Assembly (NCBI RefSeq): GCF_004361815.1
Contig: NZ_SNWA01000002.1
Location: forward strand, 930,001 to 994,000
Source of the DNA: Paraburkholderia sp. BL10I2N1
Lineage (GTDB): Bacteria; Pseudomonadota; Gammaproteobacteria; Burkholderiales; Burkholderiaceae
Reading direction: 5' to 3'
Length of the DNA: 64,000 nt
The translations under genes were made by a program, and so were the position numbers. Each line of letters starts with the position of its first letter. Position 1 is the first letter of the stretch. The notes under the pieces are model-generated. The model had not been told where the DNA came from and ran no database searches. It saw nothing but the letters and a program-made list of their open reading frames with translations. Of the stretch, positions 17,940-28,225 are shown piece after piece.

Positions 17940-17969
17940 GGACAGGCGACGGGTCATCTTTATTATCAG
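17940..17969 (-). promoter_or_regulatory. Third AATAAA-N15-GTC element, before the XRE-cupin gene
   Basis: On the minus strand GATAATAAAG is followed 15 bp later by GTCC, 39 bp upstream of the start at 17901. It resembles the two ECF-type elements near 12944 and 14708, but GTCC differs at the last base and G is missing before AATAAA, so chance similarity is possible. Confidence 0.3.
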
Positions 17970-18022
17970 GCCATCTGGAAGGCGCCGCTGACGCGCGTCC
18001 CGCCCGCGACTGGAGAACCTGC

Positions 18023-18751
18023 ATGACCGATTCGGACAGAAACCTTGACGGCGTTCGCGTTGCCCTCACGGGCGGCACGTCGGGACTCGGCCTCGCGTTA
18101 ATGGACGAGTTGCTCGCCCGCGGCGCAACAGTGGCCTTCGTCGCCCGTCATGCGCAACGGGTCGCCTCGGTTGCGGCCACACGCACGAAAGTCGCCGGCA
18201 TCGTCGGCGACATAGCAATGAAAGATGACATCTATCCGCTAGCGTTGCAGATCACTGGCGTGCTGGGCGGCGTCGATGTGCTGGTGAACAATGCCTCGTC
18301 GCTCGGGCCGGTGCCGCTCGCGCTTTTTGCAGACACCAACTGCGAACACTTCGAATCCGCACTGGCGACAAATGTGCTCGGCCCGTTCCGGCTGACCAAG
18401 GCATTGCTGGGTTCGCTCGCGGCGGCCGCGCGAGAGCGCGGTGGCGCCGTCGTGCTGAACGTATCGAGCGATGCTGCCGTTGAGCCGTACCCGACATGGG
18501 GCGCCTACGGCGCAAGCAAGGCGGCGCTGCGCCAGATGTCCCGCATCTGGAGTATCGAGCTTGCCCCCCAGCGGATTCGGATGCTGTCCCTCGACCCGGG
18601 TGACATGGATACGCCATTGCATGCGCTCGCCGCGCCCGGTGCCGATCCCGCGACATTGAAGCGCCCCGCCGACGCGGCACGAGAGTTTGCCGACGCGATT
18701 GCGTCGGCATTGCATGAGTTGCGCAATTCCGCCACGCATGGGAGATCGTGA
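18023..18751 (+). CDS. Short-chain dehydrogenase/reductase
   Basis: 242 residues. Cofactor motif TGGTSGLGLAL near residue 17, NNASSLGP at ~90, and the active-site triad S (LNVSSDAA), Y and K (AYGASKAALRQ). It is NAD(P)-dependent with unknown substrate. It starts 122 bp from the divergent XRE-cupin gene and its stop abuts the start of the QueA-like gene (2-bp gap), so they form one operon. The shared operon suggests that it acts on a substrate or product related to the ribosyltransferase-like enzyme. Confidence 0.85.
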   Translation: MTDSDRNLDGVRVALTGGTSGLGLALMDELLARGATVAFVARHAQRVASVAATRTKVAGIVGDIAMKDDIYPLALQITGVLGGVDVLVNNASSLGPVPLALFADTNCEHFESALATNVLGPFRLTKALLGSLAAAARERGGAVVLNVSSDAAVEPYPTWGAYGASKAALRQMSRIWSIELAPQRIRMLSLDPGDMDTPLHALAAPGADPATLKRPADAAREFADAIASALHELRNSATHGRS

Positions 18752-18753
18752 CG

Positions 18754-19851
18754 ATGCGCGCGGCCACGCTGCCGATTCAACGCCCTGACGGTGCGCGACT
18801 GCTTGTCGTCGATCGTGCCGGGCACATCGAACATCGTGCGCGATGCGCACTCGCCACATTTCTTCGTGCGGACGATTGCGTGATCGCAAACGATGCCGCG
18901 ACGCTGCCTGCAAGTCTCCATGGCATTCACGACCGGACGGGCGAAACGATCGAAGTGCGGCTGGCGGGACGGCCTTCGCTCGCCCCGGACGAGGTCGCGC
19001 GCTTCAGCGCGATCATGTTCGGCGCCGGTGACTTCCGTACGCCGACCGAAGCGCGGGCCGCCCCACCCACGCTTTTGCCTGGCGACCGGCTGACGCTCGG
19101 CCCGCTGACGGCAACCGTCGTCCGGATTCTCGATCATCCGCGCTTCGTCGAACTGCGCTTCGACGGCAGCGCCGTGCACATCTGGCACGCGTTCGCGCTG
19201 CACGGCAGGCCGGTCCAGTACGCACATCTGGACAGCGCGCTCTCGCTGTGGGACGTATGGACACCGATCGCCGCGCAGCCCGTGGCGTTCGAGCCGCCGT
19301 CGGCCGGCTTCGTGCTTGACTGGCGCACCGTCGAAAGCCTGCGCGCGCGCCGCATTCCGTTCGCGACATTGACGCATGCAGCCGGCCTCTCATCGACAGG
19401 CGATGCTGGGCTCGATCGCCGTTTGCCGTTCGACGAACCCTATCGGATTCCGGCCGCAACTGCCGCGTTGATCGAAGCGACACGCGCCCGGCAAGGACGC
19501 GTCGTAGCGATCGGCACGACGGTCGTGCGCGCGCTCGAGCATGCGGCCAGCGTGGATGGCATCGTCCATGCCGGCGACGGGATAGCCACGCAACGAATCG
19601 GACCGGACACGCGCTTGCGTATAGTCGACGTTATTGTGTCCGGCACGCATGAACCCGGTTCGAGTCACTACGAGTTGCTACGCGCGTTCGCAGACTGCGC
19701 GACGCTTGCCCGCGTGACGATCGCGTTCGAAGCCCACCAGTATCGGACGCATGAATTCGGTGATTCGGTGTGGATCGAACGGCGCAAGGACGACATGCCG
19801 CATACGAAAGTGGGCGCGCCGTGTTACTGCGTGCAGTACGCAATGTGCTGA
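18754..19851 (+). CDS. QueA-like S-adenosylmethionine ribosyltransferase-isomerase paralog
   Basis: 365 residues from the ATG at 18754 (GGAG upstream); a GTG at 18748 is an alternative. The C-terminal half keeps the QueA pattern: GRVVAIGTTVVRALE, DGIATQRIGPDTRLRIVD, then SSHYELLRAFAD in place of the usual STLLMLVSAFAG, and a terminal YRTHEFGDSVWIERR where QueA has YRFFSYGDAMLI. QueA transfers ribose from SAM to 7-aminomethyl-7-deazaguanine in tRNA to make epoxyqueuosine. The divergence, the SDR partner and the dedicated regulator suggest a different acceptor. No queuosine genes are nearby. Confidence 0.72.
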   Translation: MRAATLPIQRPDGARLLVVDRAGHIEHRARCALATFLRADDCVIANDAATLPASLHGIHDRTGETIEVRLAGRPSLAPDEVARFSAIMFGAGDFRTPTEARAAPPTLLPGDRLTLGPLTATVVRILDHPRFVELRFDGSAVHIWHAFALHGRPVQYAHLDSALSLWDVWTPIAAQPVAFEPPSAGFVLDWRTVESLRARRIPFATLTHAAGLSSTGDAGLDRRLPFDEPYRIPAATAALIEATRARQGRVVAIGTTVVRALEHAASVDGIVHAGDGIATQRIGPDTRLRIVDVIVSGTHEPGSSHYELLRAFADCATLARVTIAFEAHQYRTHEFGDSVWIERRKDDMPHTKVGAPCYCVQYAMC

Positions 19852-20062
19852 TCTGGCCACCGCATGTCGTGGCGGCTACCTTACCAGCCGCCGCGCGCCT
19901 ATCCCCACGCCGCCCTCCACGTCGATCACGAACTGACAAACGTTCACGAAATTCTCGCGCACCTGGAGTAGTCTGTCGGGAGCTGGTTCAGCAGCAAGGA
20001 TCCTACGGATCCACTCCGGCGTTACGACGACAGCTCTATTGACCAGATGGAGGGTACTTTCT

Positions 20063-20995
20063 ATGGCTACGAAGAATGACGGTACGTTGTATGTCCTGCA
20101 GGCACGTCCAGCGGCGATCATCGCTCTGTCACCGGACGGTTCACACGAGGTCGTTATCGCGAACCTTACGCGCACGCCCGACGGCATCAAGGTCGATGCT
20201 GAAAGCCAGGTGGTCTACTGGACCAACATGGGAAGCGGCATCCATCTGGTCGACGGCGATCCGGCTTCCGGCGCGGTTCCCCCGAACGACGGCACGATCG
20301 AGCGCGCGAAGCTCGACGGAAGCGAGCATCTTGTGCTCGTGCCTTCCGGTATGGCCGGAACGCCCAAGGAACTCGTGCTGGACAAGGAAGGCGGCCACCT
20401 TTATTGGTGCGATCGCGAAGGCATGCGCGTCATGCGCGCGCGGCTGGACGGCACGGAGGTGACGGAACTCGTCCGCACCGGGAATTTTCCCGAGGATACG
20501 GGCGACGCGACCCGCCATTGCGTAGGCATCGTATTGGACAAGGCAAACGGGCACGTCTACTGGACGCAAAAGGGAGCGCCGGATGCCGGAGAGGGCCGCA
20601 TTTTCAGGGCGGGCATTGAACTGCCGCCTGGTGCGACACCCGATCGGCGCCCGGATGTCGAATGTTTGCTGGCCGATCTGCCCGAGCCGATCGATCTCGA
20701 TATCGATCACCACGGGACCATGCTTTACTGGACGGATCGTGGCGACGATACGCACGACGGAAATACACTGAATCGCGCAAGAATCACGGCGTCCGGACTG
20801 GTCGATCGCGAGGTGCTCGCCCGCGAGTTGGACGAGGGGATTGGCGTTTCTCTCGACTTACGGGGGCGCCGCGCATTTGTGACCGATCTGGGCGGCAACG
20901 TGCGCGAGCTGAACATCGATACGAAGCATGAGTCGCATTTCACCACCGTGGCTCATCTGGGCGTGCTGACCGGTATCGACTACGCCGACTTCTGA
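20063..20995 (+). CDS. YWTD-repeat beta-propeller protein
   Basis: 310 residues from the ATG at 20063 (GGAGGG at 8-nt spacing). YWTD/LDLR-class-B-like repeats recur: VVYWTNMGSG, HLYWCDREG, HVYWTQKGAP, LYWTDRGDD, each following an LD or VD about 10 residues upstream, which indicates a six-bladed propeller. No signal peptide is seen. Related SMP-30-like and YWTD propellers act as lactonases or binding platforms; no catalytic residue set can be claimed. It is followed by a good terminator and appears monocistronic. Confidence 0.75.
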   Translation: MATKNDGTLYVLQARPAAIIALSPDGSHEVVIANLTRTPDGIKVDAESQVVYWTNMGSGIHLVDGDPASGAVPPNDGTIERAKLDGSEHLVLVPSGMAGTPKELVLDKEGGHLYWCDREGMRVMRARLDGTEVTELVRTGNFPEDTGDATRHCVGIVLDKANGHVYWTQKGAPDAGEGRIFRAGIELPPGATPDRRPDVECLLADLPEPIDLDIDHHGTMLYWTDRGDDTHDGNTLNRARITASGLVDREVLARELDEGIGVSLDLRGRRAFVTDLGGNVRELNIDTKHESHFTTVAHLGVLTGIDYADF

Positions 20996-21009
20996 GTCGG
21001 ATCCCCCAG

Positions 21010-21040
21010 GACTGCCCGGGACGTATCCGGGCAGTCTTGT
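21010..21040 (+). terminator. Rho-independent terminator after the YWTD gene
   Basis: GACTGCCCGG pairs with CCGGGCAGTC across a 7-nt loop, followed by TTGT, 15 bp after the stop codon at 20993-20995. Confidence 0.7.
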
Positions 21041-21041
21041 C

Positions 21042-21494
21042 ATGTCGACGCCGATTGTCACGCTAGCGCCCATTACCCGTTGGCCTGCGGCGGAAATTCC
21101 GGCATCACGCGTCTTCCGCAAAAGCCACCCGCTCGCGGTATCGGGCCTGACGACGAAGGCCTTCCTGAATGCAGAGCATGTCTCCATCGTTGCTGAAGGC
21201 ACTGGCCATGGGATGGTCGATACTGCGATTCAGCGCGCAGGCGTGGAAAGAAACGTGCGGCTACGCGTCCCCCACTTCGTAGCTGTTGGGCACATTCTGC
21301 AGACAACAGACTTGATCGCTGTGGTCCCGGAGGCATACGCCAGCCGAACCCTCGCGCCGTTCGATCTGTTGAGCGCTCCTTGTCCGGTCAAGATTCCCGA
21401 CATCACGGTCAACGCCTTGTGGCACGCGAGAAATCATCGCGATCCGAGTAATCAATGGCTGCGTCAACTCGTGTTCGATGAGTTCTCCCTGTAG
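21042..21494 (+). pseudogene. LysR-type regulator remnant, C-terminal half only
   Basis: The open frame encodes the distal part of a LysR effector domain: a hydrophobic strand LRVPHFVAVGHILQTTDLIA, then VVPEAYA and the family ending NALWHARNHRDPSNQWLRQL. The N-terminal HTH and first half of the sensor are absent, and a terminator for the preceding gene sits just upstream, so it is probably untranslated. It resembles regulators of nitro- and chloro-aromatic operons, as does the intact LysR at 31625, but it is not a copy of it. Confidence 0.7.
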
Positions 21495-21659
21495 GTCGCA
21501 CTCGATCGGTCCTCAGTTTGCCCTGCCGTCCCATTGGTCGGGCAGGGATAACCGCATCGACACTTGACTGCTGCATCCATCCACTATGGGTATGAGACGA
21601 CGATCGCAATCCTGATGTTTCGCGTGGCGCAGCCGAATCCGGCGAGCCCCCGCGTTAGT

Positions 21660-22913
21660 TCACGCCGCGACTTTTCGTTCCGCGCCGAGAGGCAATTCAG
21701 GCATGTCACGGTCAGAGTGCGGCAGAGAGCCAAGCCTGCGATGAACGTCATGCGTCACGAAACCCTGTTCACGGGTCGGCACATCGAACCACTCCCGGTG
21801 AGCAAACGAATCGCGGATGTCTTCGAGACCGCTCTCCCAGTGCTCCTGCATCGTGTCGACGCTGAATTCGTAGTCCTTGTAGTGCCCCTCATAAGGCTTG
21901 TTCTTGTAGATGAGATGCACCACATTGATCGCGCTGCCGTCGGCCGCTTCTTCGGCGAGCCGGAATAGTGGATCGGTCCTGCGCAGATTGGGTGGAACAT
22001 GCGCAAGCAACTCCTTGATGAAACGTGCATGCTTCTGACGATCCGCCAGCATGCTGGTAATCGCCCGCGTGCGGCTCGAGTACTGGATGTCTTTGGCACG
22101 CTCCGACACATCGAGGAAATCCCCAGGCGCATTGCCTCTCGCGCTCCACAGATCTACCTGAAATACCAGCGCATCCTTGTGGTCCGCGTCGCGAAGCACT
22201 TCAGTCAGCGGTGTGTTGGAAACCAGGCCGCCGTCCCAGTAGTACTCGCCGTCGATCTCGACCGCCGGAAAACCTGGCGGCAACGCCCCCGACGCCATGA
22301 AATGCTCCGGTTCCAGACGCATTTTCTTGTTGTCGAAGTACACCAGATTGCCGGTCCGCACGTTCACCGCGCCTACCGAAACACGGATGTCGCCATCATT
22401 GATCCGATCGAAATCGGCAAACTTCAACAGCGTTTCCCTCAGCGCGGCCGTGTTGTAGTAACTGACCACGTTGGGGCTTTGCTTGCCGAAACCCGCCATC
22501 GGCAACGGAACACGAGGCGAGAAAAAGCCCGGCTGGCCCTCAGTCAACGCACGCCCGGCTGCCCACATACTGCCCCACTTGCGCGACAGGTCGTGCAAGC
22601 CGAATCCGGGCAGCGTCCAGGCGCCCAGGCCGCCTAACCAGTCGAGCGGATGGCAGATCGAATTCCAGAAGCCGCGTAAGGCTTCCACGCGTTTCTCCGG
22701 TGCATTCCCGGCAACGATCGCGGTGTTCAGCGCGCCAATCGACACGCCGGCGATCCAGTTCGGGTGCACTCCGGCCTCGGCCAGGCCTTCGTAGACGCCT
22801 GCCTGGTAAGACCCGAGCGCGCCGCCGCCTTGAAGCACCAGGGCAATTTCGTCGTAGCGCGGCAGCACGAACGCATCCGGCTGCCGATTAGCTCTTTTTG
22901 TACTGCTGCGCAT
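21660..22913 (-). CDS. Patatin-like phospholipase (DUF3734-type)
   Basis: 417 residues. The patatin oxyanion loop LVLQGGGALGSYQAGV, the nucleophile S58 in GVSIG and the catalytic Asp in DGGLVSNTPL define a Ser-Asp dyad lipase. The C-terminal ~150 residues match the extension found in bacterial patatins next to ketone-body genes. It lacks a signal peptide. It starts 10 bp after the stop of the 3-hydroxybutyrate dehydrogenase gene and is the last gene of the adc operon. A lipase or intracellular PHB-related hydrolase role is plausible; direct evidence is lacking. Confidence 0.82.
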   Translation of the reverse strand: MRSSTKRANRQPDAFVLPRYDEIALVLQGGGALGSYQAGVYEGLAEAGVHPNWIAGVSIGALNTAIVAGNAPEKRVEALRGFWNSICHPLDWLGGLGAWTLPGFGLHDLSRKWGSMWAAGRALTEGQPGFFSPRVPLPMAGFGKQSPNVVSYYNTAALRETLLKFADFDRINDGDIRVSVGAVNVRTGNLVYFDNKKMRLEPEHFMASGALPPGFPAVEIDGEYYWDGGLVSNTPLTEVLRDADHKDALVFQVDLWSARGNAPGDFLDVSERAKDIQYSSRTRAITSMLADRQKHARFIKELLAHVPPNLRRTDPLFRLAEEAADGSAINVVHLIYKNKPYEGHYKDYEFSVDTMQEHWESGLEDIRDSFAHREWFDVPTREQGFVTHDVHRRLGSLPHSDRDMPELPLGAERKVAA

Positions 22914-22923
22914 AGGCGACCCC

Positions 22924-23706
22924 TTATTGCATTGACCAGCCGTGGCTGACGATCACGGATTGTCCAGTAAGCGCAGATGATTCGAAGCCCGCAAGGAATG
23001 CAACCGTATTGGCGACGTCCTCGACCGTGGTGAATTCGCCATCGACGGTTTCCTTGAGCATCACGTTCTTCACGACTTCGTCTTCGGAGATACGCAGCGC
23101 CTTGGCCTGCTCGGGAACCTGCTTGTCGACGAGCGGTGTGCGCACAAAGCCCGGGCACACCACGTTCGCCCGCACGCCGCGCGGGCCGCCTTCCTTCGCG
23201 ACCACCCGGGCCAGTCCCAGCAAACCATGTTTGGCCGTCACATAGGCAGACTTCAGCTTCGACGCCTCATGCGAATGCACCGACCCCATGTAGACGATCG
23301 AGCTGCCCTTGCCGCCTGCGTACATGTGTTTGATCGCCGCCTTCGTGGTGAAGAAGGCGCCATCCAGATGGATCGCCAACATCTTCTTCCAGTCTGAGAA
23401 CGCATAGTCCTCAATGGGAGCGACGATCTGGATGCCCGCGTTCGACACGAGCACATCGAGGCTGCCGAGTTCCTTCACCGCGCGTTCAATGCCGCTATTG
23501 ACCGCTTCTTCGCTGGTGACATCCATTGCGACTGCCAACGCCTTGCCGCCCGCCGCAACGATGCTGCTGGCTACCTTCTGGGCGTTCTCGAGATTCAGGT
23601 CGGCGATCACCACCGCGGCGCCGAGACTCGCGAGTTTGCGAGCGCACTGCTCGCCGATACCACTTGCTGCACCGGTCACAAGCGCGACTTTTTTGTTCAA
23701 AGACAT
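22924..23706 (-). CDS. bdhA: 3-hydroxybutyrate dehydrogenase
   Basis: 260 residues, NAD-dependent SDR that interconverts (R)-3-hydroxybutyrate and acetoacetate. The cofactor loop [10 protein letters not shown], the triad S142/Y155/K159 in [20 protein letters not shown], and the long segment ending [14 protein letters not shown] are characteristic of BdhA. Its neighbours are acetoacetate decarboxylase upstream and a patatin downstream, which makes a ketone-body/PHB mobilisation operon: 3-hydroxybutyrate to acetoacetate to acetone and CO2. Confidence 0.9.
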   Translation of the reverse strand: MSLNKKVALVTGAASGIGEQCARKLASLGAAVVIADLNLENAQKVASSIVAAGGKALAVAMDVTSEEAVNSGIERAVKELGSLDVLVSNAGIQIVAPIEDYAFSDWKKMLAIHLDGAFFTTKAAIKHMYAGGKGSSIVYMGSVHSHEASKLKSAYVTAKHGLLGLARVVAKEGGPRGVRANVVCPGFVRTPLVDKQVPEQAKALRISEDEVVKNVMLKETVDGEFTTVEDVANTVAFLAGFESSALTGQSVIVSHGWSMQ

Positions 23707-23738
23707 GTTGCTTTCCTTCCTTATCAGTTCCCGGATCG

Positions 23739-24518
23739 TTATTGATTCACCGCGAGTTTCACGTTCTCGCTTGAGGCCAGATAATCGAGCGCAACCTCGC
23801 CGATATCCAGCGTGAGATTGGCGATCACATGCCGCGCGCCGACCACCCGCTTCACCGGCAGATCGGCGACGGGCGCCAGGGCGTGCGGATGCAGTTCAAG
23901 CGCGGCCGGACCTGTCCATGCACCGAGGACGTTCACGTCGCGCAAATAGAAGCGCACCAGTTCGCACACGCGCAGTGAACCGTCAACATGCGGTATCACC
24001 TTCAAGAGGTAATTCGGTGTGTCCGCAAGCTTCTTGCGTTCGAGTTCCAGATCAAGCGGCGCATGCTTGAAGCCCATCGTGCCGGTTGCGATCCGTTGTG
24101 TGCCGTAATCGAGCGTGCCGAGCAGCGTGTCGTTGCCATCGACGCTCAAGGTCGGTTTCGCCAGTTTCTTCGGAAAACCCCAGATTTCCCGGCCACCGGC
24201 GATCGGGCCTTCGTCATCGAGGTACATCGAATGGGTGTAGTTGCCGAGGCGCCCTTGCTGGTCTCGCACCGAGATGACCTGACCGCTTTCGGTGTAGTCA
24301 CCGAAACCCGACGAGTCCGGCATACGAATGAATTCGTAATGTACGAGATGGTTTTCCGGATGCAAGGGCTCCGGCACGATGGCGCGCAGCGCATCGAAAT
24401 CGGTCTCGTACGAAATGATGAAGTATTCGCGATTGATGAAGCGGTACGGCGGGCGGGGATAGGCGGGATTGTGAACAGGCATCGCAAAGGCGTCTTTGCG
24501 GATCGAAGAAATGTTCAT
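23739..24518 (-). CDS. adc: Acetoacetate decarboxylase
   Basis: 259 residues from the ATG at 24518, with AGGAG just upstream; the frame is open further but without family similarity. Acetoacetate decarboxylases form a Schiff base through a lysine in an E-x-x-G-x-PKK context. Here [12 protein letters not shown] places K117 and K118 appropriately (Lys115/Lys116 in Clostridium). The fold signature [18 protein letters not shown] is also typical. First gene of an operon with bdhA (32-bp gap) and a patatin. Confidence 0.9.
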   Translation of the reverse strand: MNISSIRKDAFAMPVHNPAYPRPPYRFINREYFIISYETDFDALRAIVPEPLHPENHLVHYEFIRMPDSSGFGDYTESGQVISVRDQQGRLGNYTHSMYLDDEGPIAGGREIWGFPKKLAKPTLSVDGNDTLLGTLDYGTQRIATGTMGFKHAPLDLELERKKLADTPNYLLKVIPHVDGSLRVCELVRFYLRDVNVLGAWTGPAALELHPHALAPVADLPVKRVVGARHVIANLTLDIGEVALDYLASSENVKLAVNQ

Positions 24519-25261
24519 GAAACTCCTGATGACGGGCAGCGCATAGCGCGCCTGAGAAATAGTAGAGGCAATGCTCACGCGATGTGAACGGCAGTTTCCC
24601 CAAAACACCGTTTCCCAAAATGCAACACTGCCACTGGAACTTTGGCTGCATCATGCAACTCAGTGCACGTTGAAATACGCCATGAGCGGGAGACGCAGCC
24701 CCGGAAAGACAGTTCCTTCGAAGATATGTCTCGTTGCGCTATGGCCTGACAGCGAGGGGGAACGCTGGTGCACGAAAGAGGGAATCGACACGAGTCTCAC
24801 ACCCAACCACCTCGGTCCTGGTTGATGATGTCCGCTCATCCGCGACAAATGAACATCGCGGACATCCGCTTCATGCGCGACGACCAATGGGCCTCAAAGC
24901 GTATGCGATCTGCTCTTCCTTGTACTTGCTCTTCTATACGAGCATGACCTCCGGGTCGAAATTTCCGCACCATGCCGGAGTTTCCAACTCTGACCGGACC
25001 GGTTTTCTGGATCAAACTCAGTGCCGCCCACAGAATCAGGCAAGACTTCCAGAGTTTCCGAACAACCGAAAAACCTTGGCTTGAGTCAAACTCGGACAGG
25101 TTTCCACTGCTTCGCCAGAGCCCCGCACGCCATGGCCACGACAGCAGTGGCAACCGCAGCGGCCGCTTCGCCGCGGTTCTCCGGCCGCGCTCAACACCGG
25201 TCGCGAGACAATGCCCAAGGCATACGCGATACCAGAACCCGAATCACACGCGGAGTCATCG
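24519..25261. other. Intergenic region without a recognisable gene
   Basis: About 740 bp between adc and the molybdenum hydroxylase genes. Open frames here lack ribosome binding sites and resemble no family known to me. It should contain the divergent promoters of both operons, but I could not identify them. Confidence 0.5.
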
Positions 25262-25723
25262 ATGTCCACCACCCTGATTCTCAACGGCAAGTCCACCACG
25301 CTGGACGCCGATCCCAATATGCCGCTGCTATGGGCGATCCGCGAAGTCGCGGGTCTGCACGGCACGAAGTTCGGTTGCGGCATGGCGCAATGCGGCGCGT
25401 GCACGGTCCATCTCGAAGGACAGCCGATACGCTCGTGCATCACGCCGCTGTCCGCTGTCGAGGGACGCCATATCACCACGATCGAAGGTCTGCAGGGCAA
25501 GCCGGCCAAAGCGGTGCAGGCCGCGTGGGTCAAGCTGCAGGTCCCGCAGTGCGGCTACTGCCAGTCCGGTCAGATCATGTCCGCCGCCGCGCTGCTAGTG
25601 CAAAACCCGGCGCCCACCGATGCCGACATCGACGCTGCGATGAGCGGCAACATCTGTCGCTGTGCGACCTACACGCGCATTCGCGCGGCGATCCACGCCG
25701 CCGCCGACACGATCAAGGGGTGA
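25262..25723 (+). CDS. [2Fe-2S] small subunit of an isoquinoline 1-oxidoreductase-like molybdenum hydroxylase
   Basis: 153 residues. The N-terminal plant-type ferredoxin site reads [18 protein letters not shown] with a fourth Cys in IRSC. The C-terminal four-helix domain has the second cluster in QCGYCQSGQ and GNICRCATY. This two-cluster architecture passes electrons from the Mo site of the large subunit. The ATG at 25262 fits the family start (STTLILNGK). The catalytic subunit starts 3 bp later, so the pair is co-translated. Confidence 0.9.
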   Translation: MSTTLILNGKSTTLDADPNMPLLWAIREVAGLHGTKFGCGMAQCGACTVHLEGQPIRSCITPLSAVEGRHITTIEGLQGKPAKAVQAAWVKLQVPQCGYCQSGQIMSAAALLVQNPAPTDADIDAAMSGNICRCATYTRIRAAIHAAADTIKG

Positions 25724-25726
25724 GCG

Positions 25727-27919
25727 ATGACGACCGATATTGTTGAAATGCAGAGCCCGTCGCGGCGCACGTTCCTCAAGGGCGCCGGCACGGCGGCCGC
25801 GCTGGCGTTGACCATTGGCTTCGAATGGGGCGGCTCGTCCCGGCGCGCCGTCGCTGCGGAGACAACCGGCGGCACGTTCGCCCCCAATGCGTTTCTGCGG
25901 GTCGGCGCCGACGACAGCGTGACCGTGATCGCCAAGCACGTGGAGATGGGCCAAGGCGCCTACACGGGCATCGCGACAATCGTCGCCGAGGAACTCGATG
26001 CGGACTGGGCGCACGTTCGCGTCGAAAGCGCGCCCGCCGATGCGAAACGCTATGCGAATCTTGCGTTCGGCACGATGCAGGGGACGGGCGGCAGTTCGGC
26101 AATGGCCAATTCGTGGACGCAGCTCCGCGAGGCCGGAGCCAAGGCTCGCGTGATGTTGGTCGCGGCCGCCGCGAAGCAGTGGCAAGTGCCGGCTTCCGAG
26201 CTGCGCACAGAGCGCGGCTCCGTTTATCACGACGCGAGCGGAAAGCGAGCAACGTACGGATCGCTCGCGTCGGCGGCGGCCACGCTGCCGGTGCCGGAAA
26301 AAGCCGCACTCAAGGACCCTCGAAACTTCCGGCTGATCGGCACCCAGGCCCCCCGGATCGACGTGCCGCCGAAAACCGACGGCACTGCGCAGTTCACGAT
26401 CGACGTCACCTTCCCCGGCATGCTGGTCGCGCTGATGCAGCGCCCGCCACTGTTCGGTGCGACCGTGCGGTCCTTCGATGCGTCGGCGGCAAAATCGGTG
26501 CCTGGCGTAGTGGACGTGGTGCAGGTTCCGCGGGGCGTCGCGGTCGTGGCGAAGAGCTTCTGGGCGGCGAAGCAGGGCCGCGACGCGCTTAAGGTGGAAT
26601 GGGACGACTCGCACACGGAAAAGCGCAGCTCGGCGGACATCATGGCCGACTACCGCCGGATCGCTGAAAAGCCGGGCCTTCCCGCACGCGTGGAAGGAGA
26701 CGCGTCGAAGGCGATTGAGGGGGCAGCGCGCAAGCTCTCCGCGAGCTACGAATTCCCGTACCTGGCCCACGCGCCGATGGAGCCGCTCGACGCGGTCGTG
26801 AAGCTGACCGCCAATAGTTGTGAGATCTGGGCGGGCGACCAGTTCCAGACTGTTGATCAGGCGAACGCGGCGCACGCGGCGGGCCTGCAGCCGCAGCAGG
26901 TCAGCATTCACACGCTGTACGCGGGCGGCAGCTTTGGCCGGCGCGCCAATCCGGGATCGGACTACATTGTTGAAGCGGTGTCGATCGCGAAAGCGCTAGG
27001 CGCGAACGGCACGCCAGTCAAGCTCCAGTGGACACGCGAGGACGACATCCACGGCGGTCTCTACCGCCCGATGTATTTCCACAAGCTCGAGGCGGGGCTG
27101 ACTCGCGATGGCAAGCTGGTGGGCTGGCGGCATGTGATCGTCGGGCAGTCGATCGTCGCGGACACGCCGTTTGCGGCGATGGTCAAGAACGGGATCGACT
27201 CGACTTCAGTGGAAGGCGCCGCGAACATCGCATATGCGATTCCCAACGTCTCGGTCGAGCTTTCGACGACGCGCACTGGCGTGCCCGTCCTGTGGTGGCG
27301 GGTCGTAGGCAGTTCGCACACGGCATTCGCTGTCGAAGCATTCATCGACGAAGCGGCGCACGCGGCGGGCCAGGATCCATTCAGGTTCCGACGCAACCTG
27401 CTCGCGCATCAGCCCCGCATGCAAGCCGTGCTCGATCTGGCAGCCGAGCGAGCTGGCTGGAGCAGTGCGCCTCTGCCGCCCGGCAAAGGTCGCGGAATTG
27501 CGGTAGCCGAAGCGTTCCACACGTTCGTCGCGCAGGTTGCCGAAGTCTCCGTCGACAAGGACGGGAAGGTCAAGGTCGACCGGGTCGTCTGCGCGGTAGA
27601 CTGCGGCACCGCGATCAACCCCGACGTGATTGCCGCGCAGATAGAAGGCGGCATCGGCTTCGGGCTCGGAGCCATGCTGTATGGCGCGATCACGTTGAAG
27701 GACGGTCGGATCGTGCAGAACAATTTCGACGGCTACCAGGTGCTGCGGATCGACGCGATGCCGAAGGTCGAGGTGCATATCGTGCCTTCGACGGAAGCGC
27801 CTACCGGCATCGGCGAGCCTGGTGTGGCGCCCATTGGGCCCGCTGTCGCCAATGCGATTTTCGCGGCCACCGGCAAGCGGGTCTACGCGCTGCCGTTTGC
27901 AACGCAAAGCCAGGCCTGA
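25727..27919 (+). CDS. Molybdopterin-binding large subunit of an isoquinoline 1-oxidoreductase-like enzyme
   Basis: 730 residues. A Tat leader ([20 protein letters not shown]) implies export after molybdenum cofactor insertion in the cytoplasm. Motifs of the IorB/aldehyde dehydrogenase group are present: [40 protein letters not shown], and the C-terminal ALGEPG-type loop [10 protein letters not shown] that places the catalytic Glu. The partner 2Fe-2S subunit has no leader and would travel by piggyback. Substrate is unknown: N-heterocycles or aldehydes. No XdhC-like maturase or cytochrome subunit lies within the window. Confidence 0.88.
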   Translation: MTTDIVEMQSPSRRTFLKGAGTAAALALTIGFEWGGSSRRAVAAETTGGTFAPNAFLRVGADDSVTVIAKHVEMGQGAYTGIATIVAEELDADWAHVRVESAPADAKRYANLAFGTMQGTGGSSAMANSWTQLREAGAKARVMLVAAAAKQWQVPASELRTERGSVYHDASGKRATYGSLASAAATLPVPEKAALKDPRNFRLIGTQAPRIDVPPKTDGTAQFTIDVTFPGMLVALMQRPPLFGATVRSFDASAAKSVPGVVDVVQVPRGVAVVAKSFWAAKQGRDALKVEWDDSHTEKRSSADIMADYRRIAEKPGLPARVEGDASKAIEGAARKLSASYEFPYLAHAPMEPLDAVVKLTANSCEIWAGDQFQTVDQANAAHAAGLQPQQVSIHTLYAGGSFGRRANPGSDYIVEAVSIAKALGANGTPVKLQWTREDDIHGGLYRPMYFHKLEAGLTRDGKLVGWRHVIVGQSIVADTPFAAMVKNGIDSTSVEGAANIAYAIPNVSVELSTTRTGVPVLWWRVVGSSHTAFAVEAFIDEAAHAAGQDPFRFRRNLLAHQPRMQAVLDLAAERAGWSSAPLPPGKGRGIAVAEAFHTFVAQVAEVSVDKDGKVKVDRVVCAVDCGTAINPDVIAAQIEGGIGFGLGAMLYGAITLKDGRIVQNNFDGYQVLRIDAMPKVEVHIVPSTEAPTGIGEPGVAPIGPAVANAIFAATGKRVYALPFATQSQA

Positions 27920-28225
27920 AGCAGGCGGTCAAGAGAGTCGGTCGTGTGAAGGTTGGATCGGGGTCGTCGGCACGGCCCTGGTTCGGCGGTCGGCGTTGCA
28001 ATCGTCGCAAAGCGTGAGCATCGTTTTGCCCTCCTCTTCGGATGTTTGCAACCCGTCAGATGCTTACTCCTGCTTTGGGCTACTGAGAATGCGTGCTGGC
28101 GCCGCTCGTTTGTGGCTCACCTGTTCGTCCGGATAGCGGCAAGCACAGGTCGCCGGATTGAAGCGTGATTTTCATCTGCTGGATAGGCTACAGGAATTGG
28201 CTACCACCTGACCAGGGTCATGAGG

